Assembly (NCBI GenBank): GCA_014058105.1
Contig: JACGCM010002535.1
Span: 930,001 to 994,000 of the forward strand
Direction of reading: 5' to 3'
Length of the DNA stretch: 64,000 nucleotides
Origin: Kingdonia uniflora
Lineage: Eukaryota > Streptophyta > Magnoliopsida > Ranunculales > Circaeasteraceae
Shown here piece by piece: positions 53,887 to 64,000 of the stretch (within the stretch, counting starts at the first letter, position 1; the number at the start of each line of letters is the position of its first letter). Made by a program: the position numbers and the translations under genes. The notes below the pieces were generated by a model. The model saw nothing but the letters and a program-made list of their open reading frames with translations. It was not told where the DNA came from and did not search any database.

Positions 53887-54443
53887 TATTGAGTAATGAA
53901 TTCGAAATTGGTGTTCATGGAAGTTCATTACATTTGCAGGACGAATAAGGATCAAAGACAAAGGTATAAATGTTATTCTAGTGTTTTTTGATCGAAAAGA
54001 GCTTTAGTCTGTTCAAACAAGGAGAGGCAGTGACCTCAATGTTCAAATAGAAATTGACTATGTTCAAATATATGTTTTAGAAAAGGTTCTATTCGAATAG
54101 AACTTTTCTCTGTTTGAATAGACCTCATATTTGAGCTTTTTCAAGTTAAGTTGTGATCGTTTACTTGCCTCGTGATTCATACTTTTGAGCCCTAACTTTT
54201 GTAAAGTCTTCCCAAGTATATAAGGGGGTACTTAAAGTATTTCTTATGATGCATGAGATTTAAAATTCTAGAGAGATAATTTATAGGGTTAGTAGATTGT
54301 TTACTGGGAGTGGTTTTTCTACTGCCCTCATCCAGGTAAACCTTGTATTTGTGTTTATTCTTCGCTTTGCTTAATTTCTTATTTTTGTGATTCCGCGTAT
54401 GTTCTTGGCGTAAATATGGTATTAGATACCTCAATTCTCAATA
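53887..54443 (+). repeat. Copia-3 5' LTR (557 bp)
   Basis: Starts TATTGAGTAATGAATTC (TG mutated) and ends CCTCAATTCTCAATA. Compared with the 3' LTR it lacks about 80 bp around 54297. TATA box AGTATATAAGG at 54216-54226. Confidence 0.88.
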
Positions 54444-54489
54444 ACTGGTATAAGAGCACTTGGTTTAGGGCTTGTGTGGTGAAGAACGA

Positions 54490-54673
54490 TGGCCGATAAA
54501 TTAAAATTAAAGATCATGAAGTTCAATAGTTTAAATTTTAGAGTATGGAAGATGGAGATAGATGACAATATCTATCAGAAGGATCTTGACTTACCACTGA
54601 GTAGGATTGAGATGAAGTTAGAAGATCATTATGCCACAAAGTGGGCACGCTTGGATTACATAGTAGCTGGAAC
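54490..54673 (+). pseudogene. Copia-3 gag, 5' part
   Basis: ATG 54490 (MADKLKLKIMKFN), then LNFRVWKMEIDDNIYQKDLD and KWARLDYIVAGT, 61 residues, before it runs into the end of Copia-2. The continuation at 59954-60500 is recognisable (for example AHINKFNTVYAQFE and, later, CWSCGKKVHFRHDC-like zinc-knuckle text near 60365) but riddled with stops. The intact family member starts at the same ATG context. Confidence 0.8.
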
Positions 54674-55046
54674 TGTTGAGAATTGACGTAGCTACTCTCA
54701 CTTCCTCTCGAAGAGCAAAACGCGGAAATCGCCAACACAAGAAGTAAATCAAACAAAGACAATAAAGAACACAAGGAATTTACCCGGAGGAGGGAAGTGG
54801 AAAACCCTTGCGGATGAAAAACCACTCCCCACAAACAATTCACTATGATATCAAACAGGTTACAATGATTTCTCAAGCTTCTTAAGCTTTAATGGATTCT
54901 CTCAATCCCTAGCCTCTTTAAGGCTAAACTCACCAAAAGATAGATTAACAAAATAACCTACGTCCTCTTTATATACTAGAGGACCAAAAATACAAGTAGT
55001 ACATTTCTCGAGGAATAACTCTAACATCTAAGGCAAACTTACGTGA

Positions 55047-55229
55047 AGCTCGTTCAAACGACTCCAAGCTCGTTCAAACGACTTTGCGATAGTTAGTCTC
55101 CAACCCTAGAAACATAGCATCTCGTTCGAGCGACATCCAAGCTCGTTCGAACGAGATTAACTCTTGGGCCAAAATTCCAGGGAGTACATGAGTTCGTTCA
55201 AACGACTATTAAGCTCGTTCGAACGACTT
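55047..55229. promoter_or_regulatory. Array of six TTCGAA-centred palindromes in the Copia-2 LTR (U3)
   Basis: Motif AGCTCGTTCGAACGACT and close variants at about 55047, 55067, 55121, 55140, 55190 and 55211; the core TCGTTCGAACGA is a perfect 12-bp palindrome. The array lies upstream of the TATA box with respect to element transcription and is repeated in the other LTR (59701-59884). It looks like a multimerised transcription-factor site. Confidence 0.7.
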
Positions 55230-55235
55230 CGACAA

Positions 55236-55283
55236 TTTCCCAATTTTGACAATTTCTCCAATTTTGACAATTTCTCCAATTCG
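55236..55283. repeat. 18-bp tandem repeat in the Copia-2 LTR
   Basis: Three copies of AATTTTGACAATTTCTCC-like units; the other LTR has the same block (59890-59937) with a few changes. Confidence 0.85.
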
Positions 55284-55371
55284 AGTTCATACCCAACAAT
55301 CTCCCACTTGAAATCGAATCCCGTAACCCATCGCCAGATCTTCTAATGAATTGCTCACTCTTCCCAGACCT

Positions 55372-58300
55372 TCAATCTTGAAGACCGACAAAAGTTGTAC
55401 ATGTCGTCAACTTCTGAAAAGTCACCACCTTCGTAAACATATCGGCCGGATTCACATCAGTGTGAATCTTCCCAAGCTTCAACACACCGTCCTCGAGGAG
55501 TGAGCAAATATAGTGATACCGAATATCAATGTGCTTGGTCCTAGAGTAAAAAGCCAAATTCTTCACTAAGTTTATAACGCTTTGACTATCACTATACAAC
55601 TTAGGAGAGAATTGTTCTCTACCAAGCTCTTTCATCAACTCTTTGAGCTAAACCATAACTTTGCACGCTTCTGTAGCTGCAACATATTCTGCCTTCGTCG
55701 TAGACAAAGCTACAATCCTCCGTAGCCTACAAACCCATGTAACTGTACCACTTCCCAATATAAAAACGAAACCACTAGTACTCTTCCGCCTATCCATGTC
55801 ACCTGCCATATCAGAATCAACAAAACCTTGTAAGCATATCTGAGAACCCCCATAACTTAATGCTATATTTTGAGTCCTCTTTAGATACCTCAGTATCTAT
55901 TTTACAGCTCTCCAATGCTCCTTGCCTGGATTGCTCATATACCTACTCACAACTTCCACTGCTTGGGCAATGTCTTGTTTTGTACAAATCATAGTGTACA
56001 TTAGGCTACTAACCGCGAATTGATAAGGAACCTTCCGCATCTCATCGCGATCCTTCTGTGGCTTTGAACAACAATCCTTTGATAATTTGAAGTAACCTCC
56101 CAATGGTGTACTAACAACTTTATAACCATCCATATTGAACCGCTTCAGTACTTTGCCAATGTAATCAGCTTGAGACAACTTCAATTCTCACCGCTTTCTA
56201 TTCCTCGTAACACGTATACCAAGAACTTGTCTCGCCACACCCAAGTCCTTCATAGAAAACTCCCAGGATAACAGTTCCTTCAACTTAACTATTTCTCCCA
56301 TGTCAGCACTTGCTACCAACATATCATCTACATACAGAAGTAGAATAATATACGAGTTTCCCGTATTCTTGATAAAACAACAGTGATCTGCATTGCTCTT
56401 CGAATAGTCATTTCTGGACATAAACTGTTCCAACTTCAAATACCACTGTCTCGACGCTTGTCTCAAACCGTATAAGCTTTTCGTAAGCCTACACACAAGA
56501 TCTTCTTTCTCTTTAACCGAATACCCTTCTGGCTCCTTCATATAAATCTCTTCATCAAGGTTACCGTGAAGAAAAGCAGTCTTAACATCAAGTTATTCAA
56601 GATTCAATTCTACAACAACAACTATATTCATCACAACAAGAATAGTAGACATCTTCACAATAGGAGCAAAAATCTCACCGAAATCAATGCCCTCTTTCTG
56701 CTGAAAGCCTTTCACCACAAGTCTAGCCTCGAATCTCCTTGAATCATCAGATTCTTGCTTTAGTCTGTATACCCACTTGTTGTGCAATACTCTCTTCCCC
56801 TTCGGTAACCGAACTAAATCCCAAGTTCGATTAACTGACAATGACTGCATCTCATCATCCATAGCAAGCTCCTTGTAACTTTCAGGTTTACCACCATAGC
56901 ATCCACATCTAAAGCCTCCTTGTAACTTTCAGGTTTACCACCATCTGTAAGTAACAAGTAATTTAAAGAATTTACATACCTTGCCAGAATTCTTGCAACT
57001 CTCGACTCCTTTCGAAGTGCTATTGGAATGTCTAAATCATTAGGTTCCTTATTTTGATTCGGTGTAACAAACTCAACAACGAATTCTACATCATCCTCTC
57101 GAGAAGGTTCATCATCTTCAATGTCGACACTTTCCGCTACTTCACCTTGAATCCTTTCCACAAGAACTTTAAAATCTTTGTATAAGACTTCTTCATTGAA
57201 TGTAACATTACGGCTCCGAATAACTTTCCGATTCTTCGCATCCCCAAATCGGTACCCAAACTCATTACCACCGTATCCAATACAAATGCACTTCGTCGAC
57301 TTTGCATCTAACTTGGTCCTTGTATCTAAATTATCAAACACATATGAGATACAACCAAAAATATGCAAGTGATTAAGGTTTACCTCTTTACTGATCCATG
57401 CTTCTTCAGGAATTCCAAAGTCCAAAGCCGTCGAAGGCCCTCTGTTAATCAAGTATGCCGCCGTACTAACCGCATCCGCCCAAAAACACTTTGGCAATCT
57501 AGCGTTGAGTCTCATACTCCTCGCTCTTTCGTTTATTGTTCGGTTCATGCATTCTGCAACACCATTTTGTTACGTTGTTCTGGGAATTGTCTTCTGCCTC
57601 CTAATCCCGTTTGATGCGCAAAAGTCTTCAAACTCGTCACTACAGTATTCACCCCTGTTATCCGACTTGAGACACTTCAGTTTCAAACCGGTTTTATTTT
57701 CAACCAGAGCCCTCCACCTCTTGAATTTATCGAACACATCTGACTTGTTCATCACAAAGTAGACCCACAGTTTACGAGTAGCATCATCGATAAAAGTAAC
57801 ATAGTAATGAGAACCACTAAGAGAAGACACCTTGGTTGGCCCCCAAACATCCGTATGTACAAGATCTAGCTTTCCGGGTTTCCTTGATCTTCGAGATAAT
57901 TTGAAACTGACCTTCTTCTGCTTCGCAAGAACACATTCTTCACAAAACTTGAGATCAACCTCAGCAAGACCCTCTAGCTTTCCCTTAGTTACCATTATCT
58001 TCATCCCCTTCTCACTCATGTGACCGAGCCATTTGTGCGATGTACTAGTCTCAATCCCCAGAATAGCCACACAAATAGTTAAAATTGAGCTTTGCATTGT
58101 ATACAACGTTCCTTGCCGCAAGCCTTGAGCTACCAACATAGCTCACTTTGTAACCTTCCAGAAGGTTGCGCTAAAGGTACACTCGTATCTGGCATCATCT
58201 GCCAATTTTCTAACCGATATAAGGTTGTACCCCAGTTTAGGTACAAGTTGCACATTCTGTAAAACTAATGTTCCCCCTGAAGGCAACAGCAGCCTAGCGC

Positions 58301-59285
58301 TTTCCTTTCCAGTAATATTGCGTGCACTCTTATCTGCATGAAAGACCGTACCAAAGTCGCCTTTAACAATATTGGTAAGAAAACCTACATTCGCAGTAGC
58401 ATGGAAGGAAGCACCCGAATCAATAATCCAAGATTCGTTAACATTGTCACACGATAGTTGTAGAGCCTCGTAAGAACTAACCTCCTCAGTAAGGTTTATT
58501 GTATCTTTCTCTTCATCATCAATCTTCTTAGAAGAAGAAAAGTTGCAATCTTGCCTGAAGTGACCCATCTTTCCACAAGTCCAACACGCACCGGGCAGCT
58601 TAGACTTCCCTCTTGACTGTGATTGACCCCTTCCAAATTTTGACCCTTTTCTGTAGGACCTCCCTCTTTCCTCGACGTTCAATATACTGCCAATTAAACT
58701 CGAAGAGGGTTCAGATATTTTACGCCTATTCTTTTCACTCATAATCAATAAGACTATAGTGTCAGATTTGATGTCTTCCTTCCCAGATGAGTTGCTCACT
58801 GCTATAATGAATCCTTCCCAGCCTTCTGGCATCTGCCCTAGAAGAGCCCACGCTCTCACCTCCTCAGTAAAAGTAAATTTTACGGATTCCAGTTGAGCAT
58901 GTATGGTATTGAACTCACTGATATGAGTTTGTACACTACCATTGTCCTTCATCTTCAAAGTAAACAATCACTGTAAAAGGTGAACCTTATTTGCCCCGGA
59001 TGGTTCCGAGTACATGGCAGACAACGTCTCCATCAATCCCTTAATCATCATAACTTTGGAGATCATGTGTAGAATTTGAGATGATAGCGCTAACCTAGCG
59101 ATTCCATGCGCTTTGCGATCCAATCGCGCCCACTTAGCTTTATCAAAATCTACTGGCTTCATCTCAGTTTCACCCAGTGGTAAATCAAGATCCTTCTGAT
59201 AAAGTTAATCTTCTATCTGCATCTTCCACACTCTAAAATTCGACCCATTGATCTTCGTTATCTTTAACTTCTCCTTATCGGCTAT
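55372..59285 (-). pseudogene. Copia-2 gag-pol polyprotein
   Basis: A single gag-pol frame on the minus strand. The expected start codon at 59285 reads ATA instead of ATG. Domains: gag with zinc knuckle CWTCGKMGHFRQDC (58586-58545); protease WIIDSGASFHA (about 58421); integrase HKWLGHMSEKGM, CEECVLAKQ, HTDVWGP, KSDNRGEYCSDEF and QNGVAECMNRTI (58040-57540); RT NKWVYRLKQE, EEIYMKEPEGY, KSLYGLRQASRQWY and YVDDMLVAS (56334); RNase H DSDMAGDMDRRKSTSG, STTKAEYVA, and LYSDSQSVINL-type end to 55372. Stops lie near 59217, 58968, 58140, 57549, 56592, 56185, 55896 and 55640. One frameshift near 56870 is caused by a 47-bp tandem duplication. All catalytic motifs are present. Confidence 0.93.
56869..56944. 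repeat. 47-bp tandem duplication causing a frameshift in Copia-2 pol
   Basis: The 29-bp sequence starting CTCCTTGTAACTTTCAGG occurs at 56869-56897 and 56916-56944, an offset of 47 bp. The frame upstream (57548-56870) and downstream (56862-55372) differ by one, as expected from a 47-bp insertion. Confidence 0.9.
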
Positions 59286-59328
59286 CTCTCTTCACCACAC
59301 AAGCCCTAATACTCGCTCTGATACTAAT

Positions 59329-59953
59329 TGTTAAGAATTGAGGTAGCTACTCTCACTTCCTTTCGAAGAACGAAACGCAAAAATCGCCAACACAAAAAGT
59401 AAATCAAATAAAAGGATTAAAGAACACAATGAATTTACCCAGAGGAGAGAAGTGGAAAACCCTTGCGGATGAAAAACTACTACCCACGAATAATTCACTA
59501 TGATATCAAACAGGTTACAATGATCTCTCAAGCTTCTCAAGCTTTAATGGAGTCTCTCAAACCCTAGCCTCTCTAAGGTTAAACTCACCAAAAGATAGAT
59601 TAACAAAATAACTTAAGTCCTCTTTATATACTAGAGGACCAAAAATACAAGTAGTACGGATCTTGAGGCATAACTCTAACATCTAAGGCAAAGCTACGCG
59701 AAGCTCGTTCGAACGACTCCAAGCTCGTTCAAACGACTTTGCGATAGTTAGTCTCTAACCCTAGATACATAGCATCTCATTCGAGCGACATCCAAGCTCG
59801 TTCGAACGAGATTAACTCTTGGGCCAAAATTCCAGGGAGTACATGAGTTTGTTTGAACGACTATTAAGCTCGTTCGAACGACTTCGTCAATTTCCCAATT
59901 TTGACAATTTCTCCAATTTCGGCAATTTCTCCAATTCGAGTTCATACCCAACA
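59329..59953 (-). repeat. Copia-2 5' LTR (625 bp) with promoter
   Basis: On the minus strand it starts TGTTGGGTATGAACTCG and ends CCTCAATTCTTAACA. TATA box TATATAAAGAGG at 59632-59621, downstream of the palindrome array at 59884-59701. Confidence 0.95.
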
Positions 59954-62900
59954 GGAACCGTTAGGTTGATGCTTGAGTCTACATATGATCTTCAAAGATG
60001 AAGGAGAATGGTAGTATGCATGCTCACATTAATAAGTTCAATACAGTTTATGCTCAGTTTGAATCCATGAAAATTACTTTTTCCTAGAAGGTGAGAGCGT
60101 GGGCTCTTTTGTGCAGATACCTTAGAGTTGGGAAGTATTTATTCCTATAGTAAGAAATTCATCTGGGAAGGAAATTGTTAAATTTGACATCAGACTCTCA
60201 TTGATTATGATTGAAAAGAATAGGCGTAAAATACTAGAACCCTTATCTAGTTCAAGCATCATTGCATTAAACGTCAAGAAAAGAAGGAGGTTCTATAGAA
60301 AGGGGCCAAAGAATAGAAGAGGCTATTCATAGTTAAGGGAAAAGTCCAAGCTGCCCAGTGCATGTTGAAGCTGTGGAAAGAAGGTTCACTTCAGGCATGA
60401 TTGTTATTCTCCCAAGAAAGATCATGATGAAGAGAAAGATTCAATGAATCTCAATATAGAGGTTAATTCTGATAGGGCTTTGTTTCTTTCATATGAAAAT
60501 GTTAGCGTGTCATAGATAGTTGGTTTGGGTACCTCATTCTATGTTACTGCAAATGTAGGTTTCCTAACCAATATTATTAAATATGACTTCGATACTGGTC
60601 TTTCTTGTAGATAAGAGTGCGAACAATATTATTGGAAAAGAAAATATTAAGTTCAAGTTACCTTTGGGGGAAAGATTGATTTTGAAGAATGTTCAACTTC
60701 TACCCAAATTAGGGCATATCCTTATCTCGGTTAGCCAATTGGAGGATGATGCTAGATAGATAAGTATATTTGGTGATAATTTATGGAAGATCACAAAGGG
60801 AGTGATGGTAGTTACTCGGGGTTTAAGGTACGTAACATTGTATATAACGCAAGGCACAATTTTTATTATTTGTACAACCACTCCGGGGACTGATACATGT
60901 AAATGGCAAGCGGCTCAGTCACATGAGTGAGAAAGGAATGAAGATAATGGTTATTAAGGGAAAGCTAGAGGGTCTTGACGAGGTTGATCTTAAGTTTTGT
61001 GATGAGTGTATCCTTCCAAAATAGAAGAATGTTAGTTTTTCTTAAATTTGAAGGTCAAGGAAATTTAAAAAGATGGATCTTATTTATACAGATTTATTGG
61101 GACCAACCAAGGTGTCGTCTATTGGTGGTTCTCATTATTATGTTACTTTCATCGATGACATTACTCATAAACTATGGGTTTACTTTGTGAAGAATAAATC
61201 GAATGTGGTTGTTAGGTTCAAAAAATGGAAGGCTCTAGTTGAAATATAAAGTGCTTGAAACTAAAGTATCTTAGGTCGAATAATGGGGACGAGTACTGTA
61301 GTTACAAGTTTGAAGAGTTTTGTGTGTCTATTGGGATTAGGCGACAAAAGACTATTCCCAAAATACTACAACAAAATGGTATTATAGAATGTATAAACTG
61401 AACCTTAAATAAGTGAGCGGGGAGTATTGGACATATCGCAGGATTGCCAAAATGTTTTTGGGCGGATGTGGATAGTACGGTAGCGTACTTGATAAATAGA
61501 GGGTCTTCGATGACTTTTGGGTTTGGATTGCTTGAAGAAGTATGTACTGGTGATGAGGTAAACATTTTACACTTGTGTATTTTGGTTGTTCCTCATATGT
61601 TTTGGATACTTCAGATACAAGGACCAAGTTGGATGCAAAGTCAATGATGTGCATATTTATTGGATATGGTAGTGATGAGTTTGGGTACCAATTTTGGGAT
61701 GTGAAGAATCAGGAAGTAATCTGGAGCTAAAATGTTACATTCAATGAGGAAGTTTATATAAAGACTTCTTATTACCTGTGGAAAGGAATCGAAGTGATAT
61801 AGCAGAAAATGACATCATTTGTTACTTACAGATAGTGGTAAACCAAAAAGTTACAAAGAGGCTTTAGATGTGGAAACCATGAGCAAGTGGGAACTTGATA
61901 TGGACGATGAGATACAATTATTGTCAGTATATTAAACTTGGGACTTAGTTCTGTCACCGAACGGGAAGAGAGTATTACACAACAAGTGGGTTATATACAA
62001 ACTAAGCAGGAATCCGATGGTTCGAAGATATACAAGGCTAGACTTGTGGTGAAGGCATTGATTTTGGTGAGATCTTTGCTCCTGTTGTGAGGATATCTAC
62101 TATTCAGGTTGTGATGAATATAGTTGCAATCGAAGATTTATATCTTTAGCAACTTGATGTCAAGACAGCATTTCTTTGCGGTGATCTCGATAAAGAAATC
62201 TATATAAAGTAGATAGAAGGGTATGCAATCAAAGGGAAAGAACATCTAGTGTATAGGCTTACGAAGAGCTTATATGGTTTGAAACAAGTACCGAGGTAGT
62301 AATATTTGAAGTTGTTTTTGATCAGGTTTAGAAATGTCTTTTCAAAAAGCAATGTGGACCACTATTATTTTACCAAGAATACGGTAAATTCACCTATTAT
62401 TCTACTTCTGTATGTAAATGATATATTGGTAGCAAGTGCCGACATGAAAGAGATTATCAAGTTTAAGGAACAGTTGTCCCAAGAGTTTTCTATGAAGGAC
62501 TTGGGTACTACAAAACATTTTCTTGGTATACGTATTACACGTGACAGGAAGCAATGATAATTAAAGTTACCTAAAGTTGAGTACATCGGCTGAGTACTTA
62601 AGCAATTTAATCTGAATGGTTCAAAGGTCGCTAGTACAGCATTGGGAGGTCACTTTAAATTATCAAAACAATGTTGTCCAAAGATGTTGAAGGATCACGA
62701 TGAGATGTGGAAGGTTACTTATTCATCAGCGGTTGGTAGCTTTATGTACGCTATGATTTGTATGAGAGACCAAATATTGCCCAAGTAGTGAGAGTTGTTT
62801 GAAGGTATTTGAGTAATTTAGGCAAAGAGCATTGGAGAGCTATGAAATGAATACTTTGGTATCTAAAGAGGACTTAATATATGGTATTATATTATGCGGG

Positions 62901-63300
62901 TTCTCAGATATATTTACAGGGTTTCGTTGATTTTGATATGGTGGGCGACATTGATATGCGGAAGGGCACTAGTGGCTTCGTAATTACATTGGGAAGCGGT
63001 GCAGTTACTTAGGTTTTGAGGCTCCAAAAAATAGCAGTTACTTAGCAAAGAATGTTGCTTTTTTACTTTAGGACCAAGCATATTATTTATATTTAATACC
63101 AATATATTTGCTTGCCCTTTGAGGATGGTGTGTTGAAGCTTAAGAAGATTCCTACTGATGTGAATCCGACTAATATATTTACGAAGGTGGTGACATTCCA
63201 GAAGTTGATGACATGTACAACTTCTTTGGGTCTTCATGGTTGAAGGTCCGGGTACCGCAAAGAATTCATTTTTAAGATCTAGAGATGAGTTATGGTAAAT
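59954..63300 (+). pseudogene. Copia-3 gag (rest), protease, integrase, RT and RNase H, heavily decayed
   Basis: Continues Copia-3 after the nested element. Recognisable: gag/zinc knuckle debris (60000-60420), integrase LSHMSEKGMKIMVIKGKLEG (about 60915), DLKFCDECILP, GSHYYVTFIDDITHKLWVYF (61120-61185), FKKWKALVE, then PKCFWADVDSTVAYLINRGS (61444). RT/RNase H: IDFGEIFAPVVRISTI (62050), QLDVKTAFLCGDLDKEIYIK (62150), KSLYGLKQVPR, LLYVNDILVASADM (YVDD changed to YVND, 62410), MKDLGTTKHFLGI, then sparse RNase H text (62930-63010) and PTNIFTKVVTFQKL (63165-63210). Stops and frameshifts occur every few dozen codons. Confidence 0.85.
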
Positions 63301-63319
63301 TCTATTTCAAGTGGAAGAT

Positions 63320-63960
63320 TGTTTAGTAATGAATTCAAATTTGGTGTTCGTGGAAGTTATTACGTTCATGGGACAAGCGAGGGTCAAAGACGAAGGTAAA
63401 AAAGTCATTCCGGGGTTTTTTGGTGATTTTACTCGGACAGAGCTTTAGTCTGTTCAAACAAGGAGTGACTGTGACCTTTCTATTCAAATAATAATTGACT
63501 CTGTTCGAATTGATATCTTAGAAAAAGTTCTATTTGAATAAAACTTTTCTCAGTTCGAATAGATCTTGAATTTTAACCTTTTCAATTTAAGTTGTGATCG
63601 TATGCCCGCCTCGTGATTCGTACGCTCGAACCCTAACTTTGTAAAATCTTCCCAATTATATAATGGATACTTAGAGTGCTTCTTATAATGCATGAAAGTT
63701 AAAATTCTTGAGAGATAATTTAAGGGTTTGTGAGAACTTCATTGAAAGCTTTGAGAAAGCTTGAGAGTAAGATCGATGACAACCTATGATATCATTAATG
63801 GATTGTTCGTGGGGAGTAATTTTTCATCTGAAAGGGTTTTCCACTTCCCTCCTCCAGGTAAACCTTGTGTTTGTTCTTCATTTTGCTTAATTTTTTGTTT
63901 GAACGATTCTGCGTATTGTTCATGGCGTAGAATTAGGATTAACTACCTCGATTCTCAGCA
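63320..63960 (+). repeat. Copia-3 3' LTR (641 bp)
   Basis: Starts TGTTTAGTAATGAATTC after the polypurine tract and ends CCTCGATTCTCAGCA. It contains several TTCGAA/TTCAAA palindromes (63450-63570). The last 35 bases of the window beyond its TSD show no feature. Confidence 0.9.
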
Positions 63961-64000
63961 AAACCAAGTATCACTGGTTTATAATGGAATTATATACAAT

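Larger units (their letters stand above)
54674..55298 (-). repeat. Copia-2 3' LTR (625 bp)
   Basis: Plus-strand ends TGTTGAGAATTGACG...TTCATACCCAACA. Pairs with 59329-59953. Confidence 0.95.
54674..59953 (-). mobile_element. Copia-2: nearly complete Copia retrotransposon nested in Copia-3
   Basis: 5280 bp, with two 625-bp LTRs of equal length and a perfect TSD GGAAC (54669-54673 and 59954-59958). On the minus strand: primer-binding-like TTAGTATCAGAGC (59327-59315), gag-protease-integrase-RT-RNase H in Copia order, polypurine tract AAGTGGGAGAT (55309-55299). The LTRs are about 93% identical by eye. It is the best preserved retrotransposon in the window, although its polyprotein is broken by about eight stops and one frameshift. 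Confidence 0.95.
53887..63960 (+). mobile_element. Copia-3: old Copia retrotransposon split by Copia-2
   Basis: LTRs at 53887-54443 and 63320-63960, flanked by a perfect TSD AAACC (53882-53886 and 63961-63965). A primer-binding site TGGTATAAGAGCAC (54446-54459) and a polypurine tract AAGTGGAAGAT (63309-63319) fit plus orientation. Gag begins at ATG 54490 and is cut at 54673 by Copia-2 (TSD GGAAC), resuming at 59954. Without Copia-2 the element is about 4.8 kb. Coding regions carry dozens of stops, and the RT motif reads YVND. Same family as Copia-1 and Copia-2. Confidence 0.92.

Overview
The window is plant nuclear DNA, most likely from a eudicot. It is AT-rich, has no prokaryotic gene layout, and is dominated by plant-type LTR retrotransposons (Copia and Tat-like Gypsy), with CACTA and hAT DNA transposons, LINE remnants, a broken CYP87-like cytochrome P450 and a broken FAR1-like fragment. 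I found no intact host gene, rRNA, tRNA or CRISPR array. Almost every reading frame carries stops or frameshifts, so this is old repeat-rich sequence.

Layout. 1-1480: LINE remnants (zinc-binding RT tail and RNase H, minus). 1555-2430: last five exons of a CYP87-like P450 with a frameshift before the haem cysteine. 3505-3598: Helitron-like end. 4127-8131: CACTA-like element containing a 794-bp hAT-type element (4241-5034) with a perfect 8-bp target-site duplication (TSD). 8805-10747: a 1.55-kb LTR-like unit joined head-to-tail to a 390-bp partial copy. 12484-12823: end of another CACTA element, abutting truncated Copia-1 (12824-15600, minus). 15723-16075: FAR1-like piece. 17004-27979: Gypsy-1 (minus, TSD ATGAC). 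28339 to about 52280: Gypsy-2 (plus, same family as Gypsy-1, head-to-head with it), split in its integrase by Gypsy-3 (34167-45965, minus, TSD GAGTT). 53887-63960: Copia-3 (plus, TSD AAACC), split in gag by Copia-2 (54674-59953, minus, TSD GGAAC).

The most interesting content is in the three Tat-like Gypsy elements. Between pol and the 3' LTR each carries several kilobases of genes on the strand opposite to gag-pol. There is one large, probably spliced antisense gene with a conserved globular part and a long coiled coil, and nearer the 3' LTR there are one or two small antisense ORFs of about 100 codons. A large antisense ORF is known for the Tat lineage; the small companion ORFs, seen in the same order in different elements, are less familiar to me. 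Tandem repeats occur at the same two places: where pol and the antisense gene converge, and between the small ORFs. The three Copia elements are one family whose LTRs carry clustered palindromes centred on TTCGAA upstream of the TATA box.

TSDs, LTR ends and conserved motifs were read directly from the sequence. Exon boundaries of the antisense genes, lineage names and the 3' limit of Gypsy-2 are inferences.
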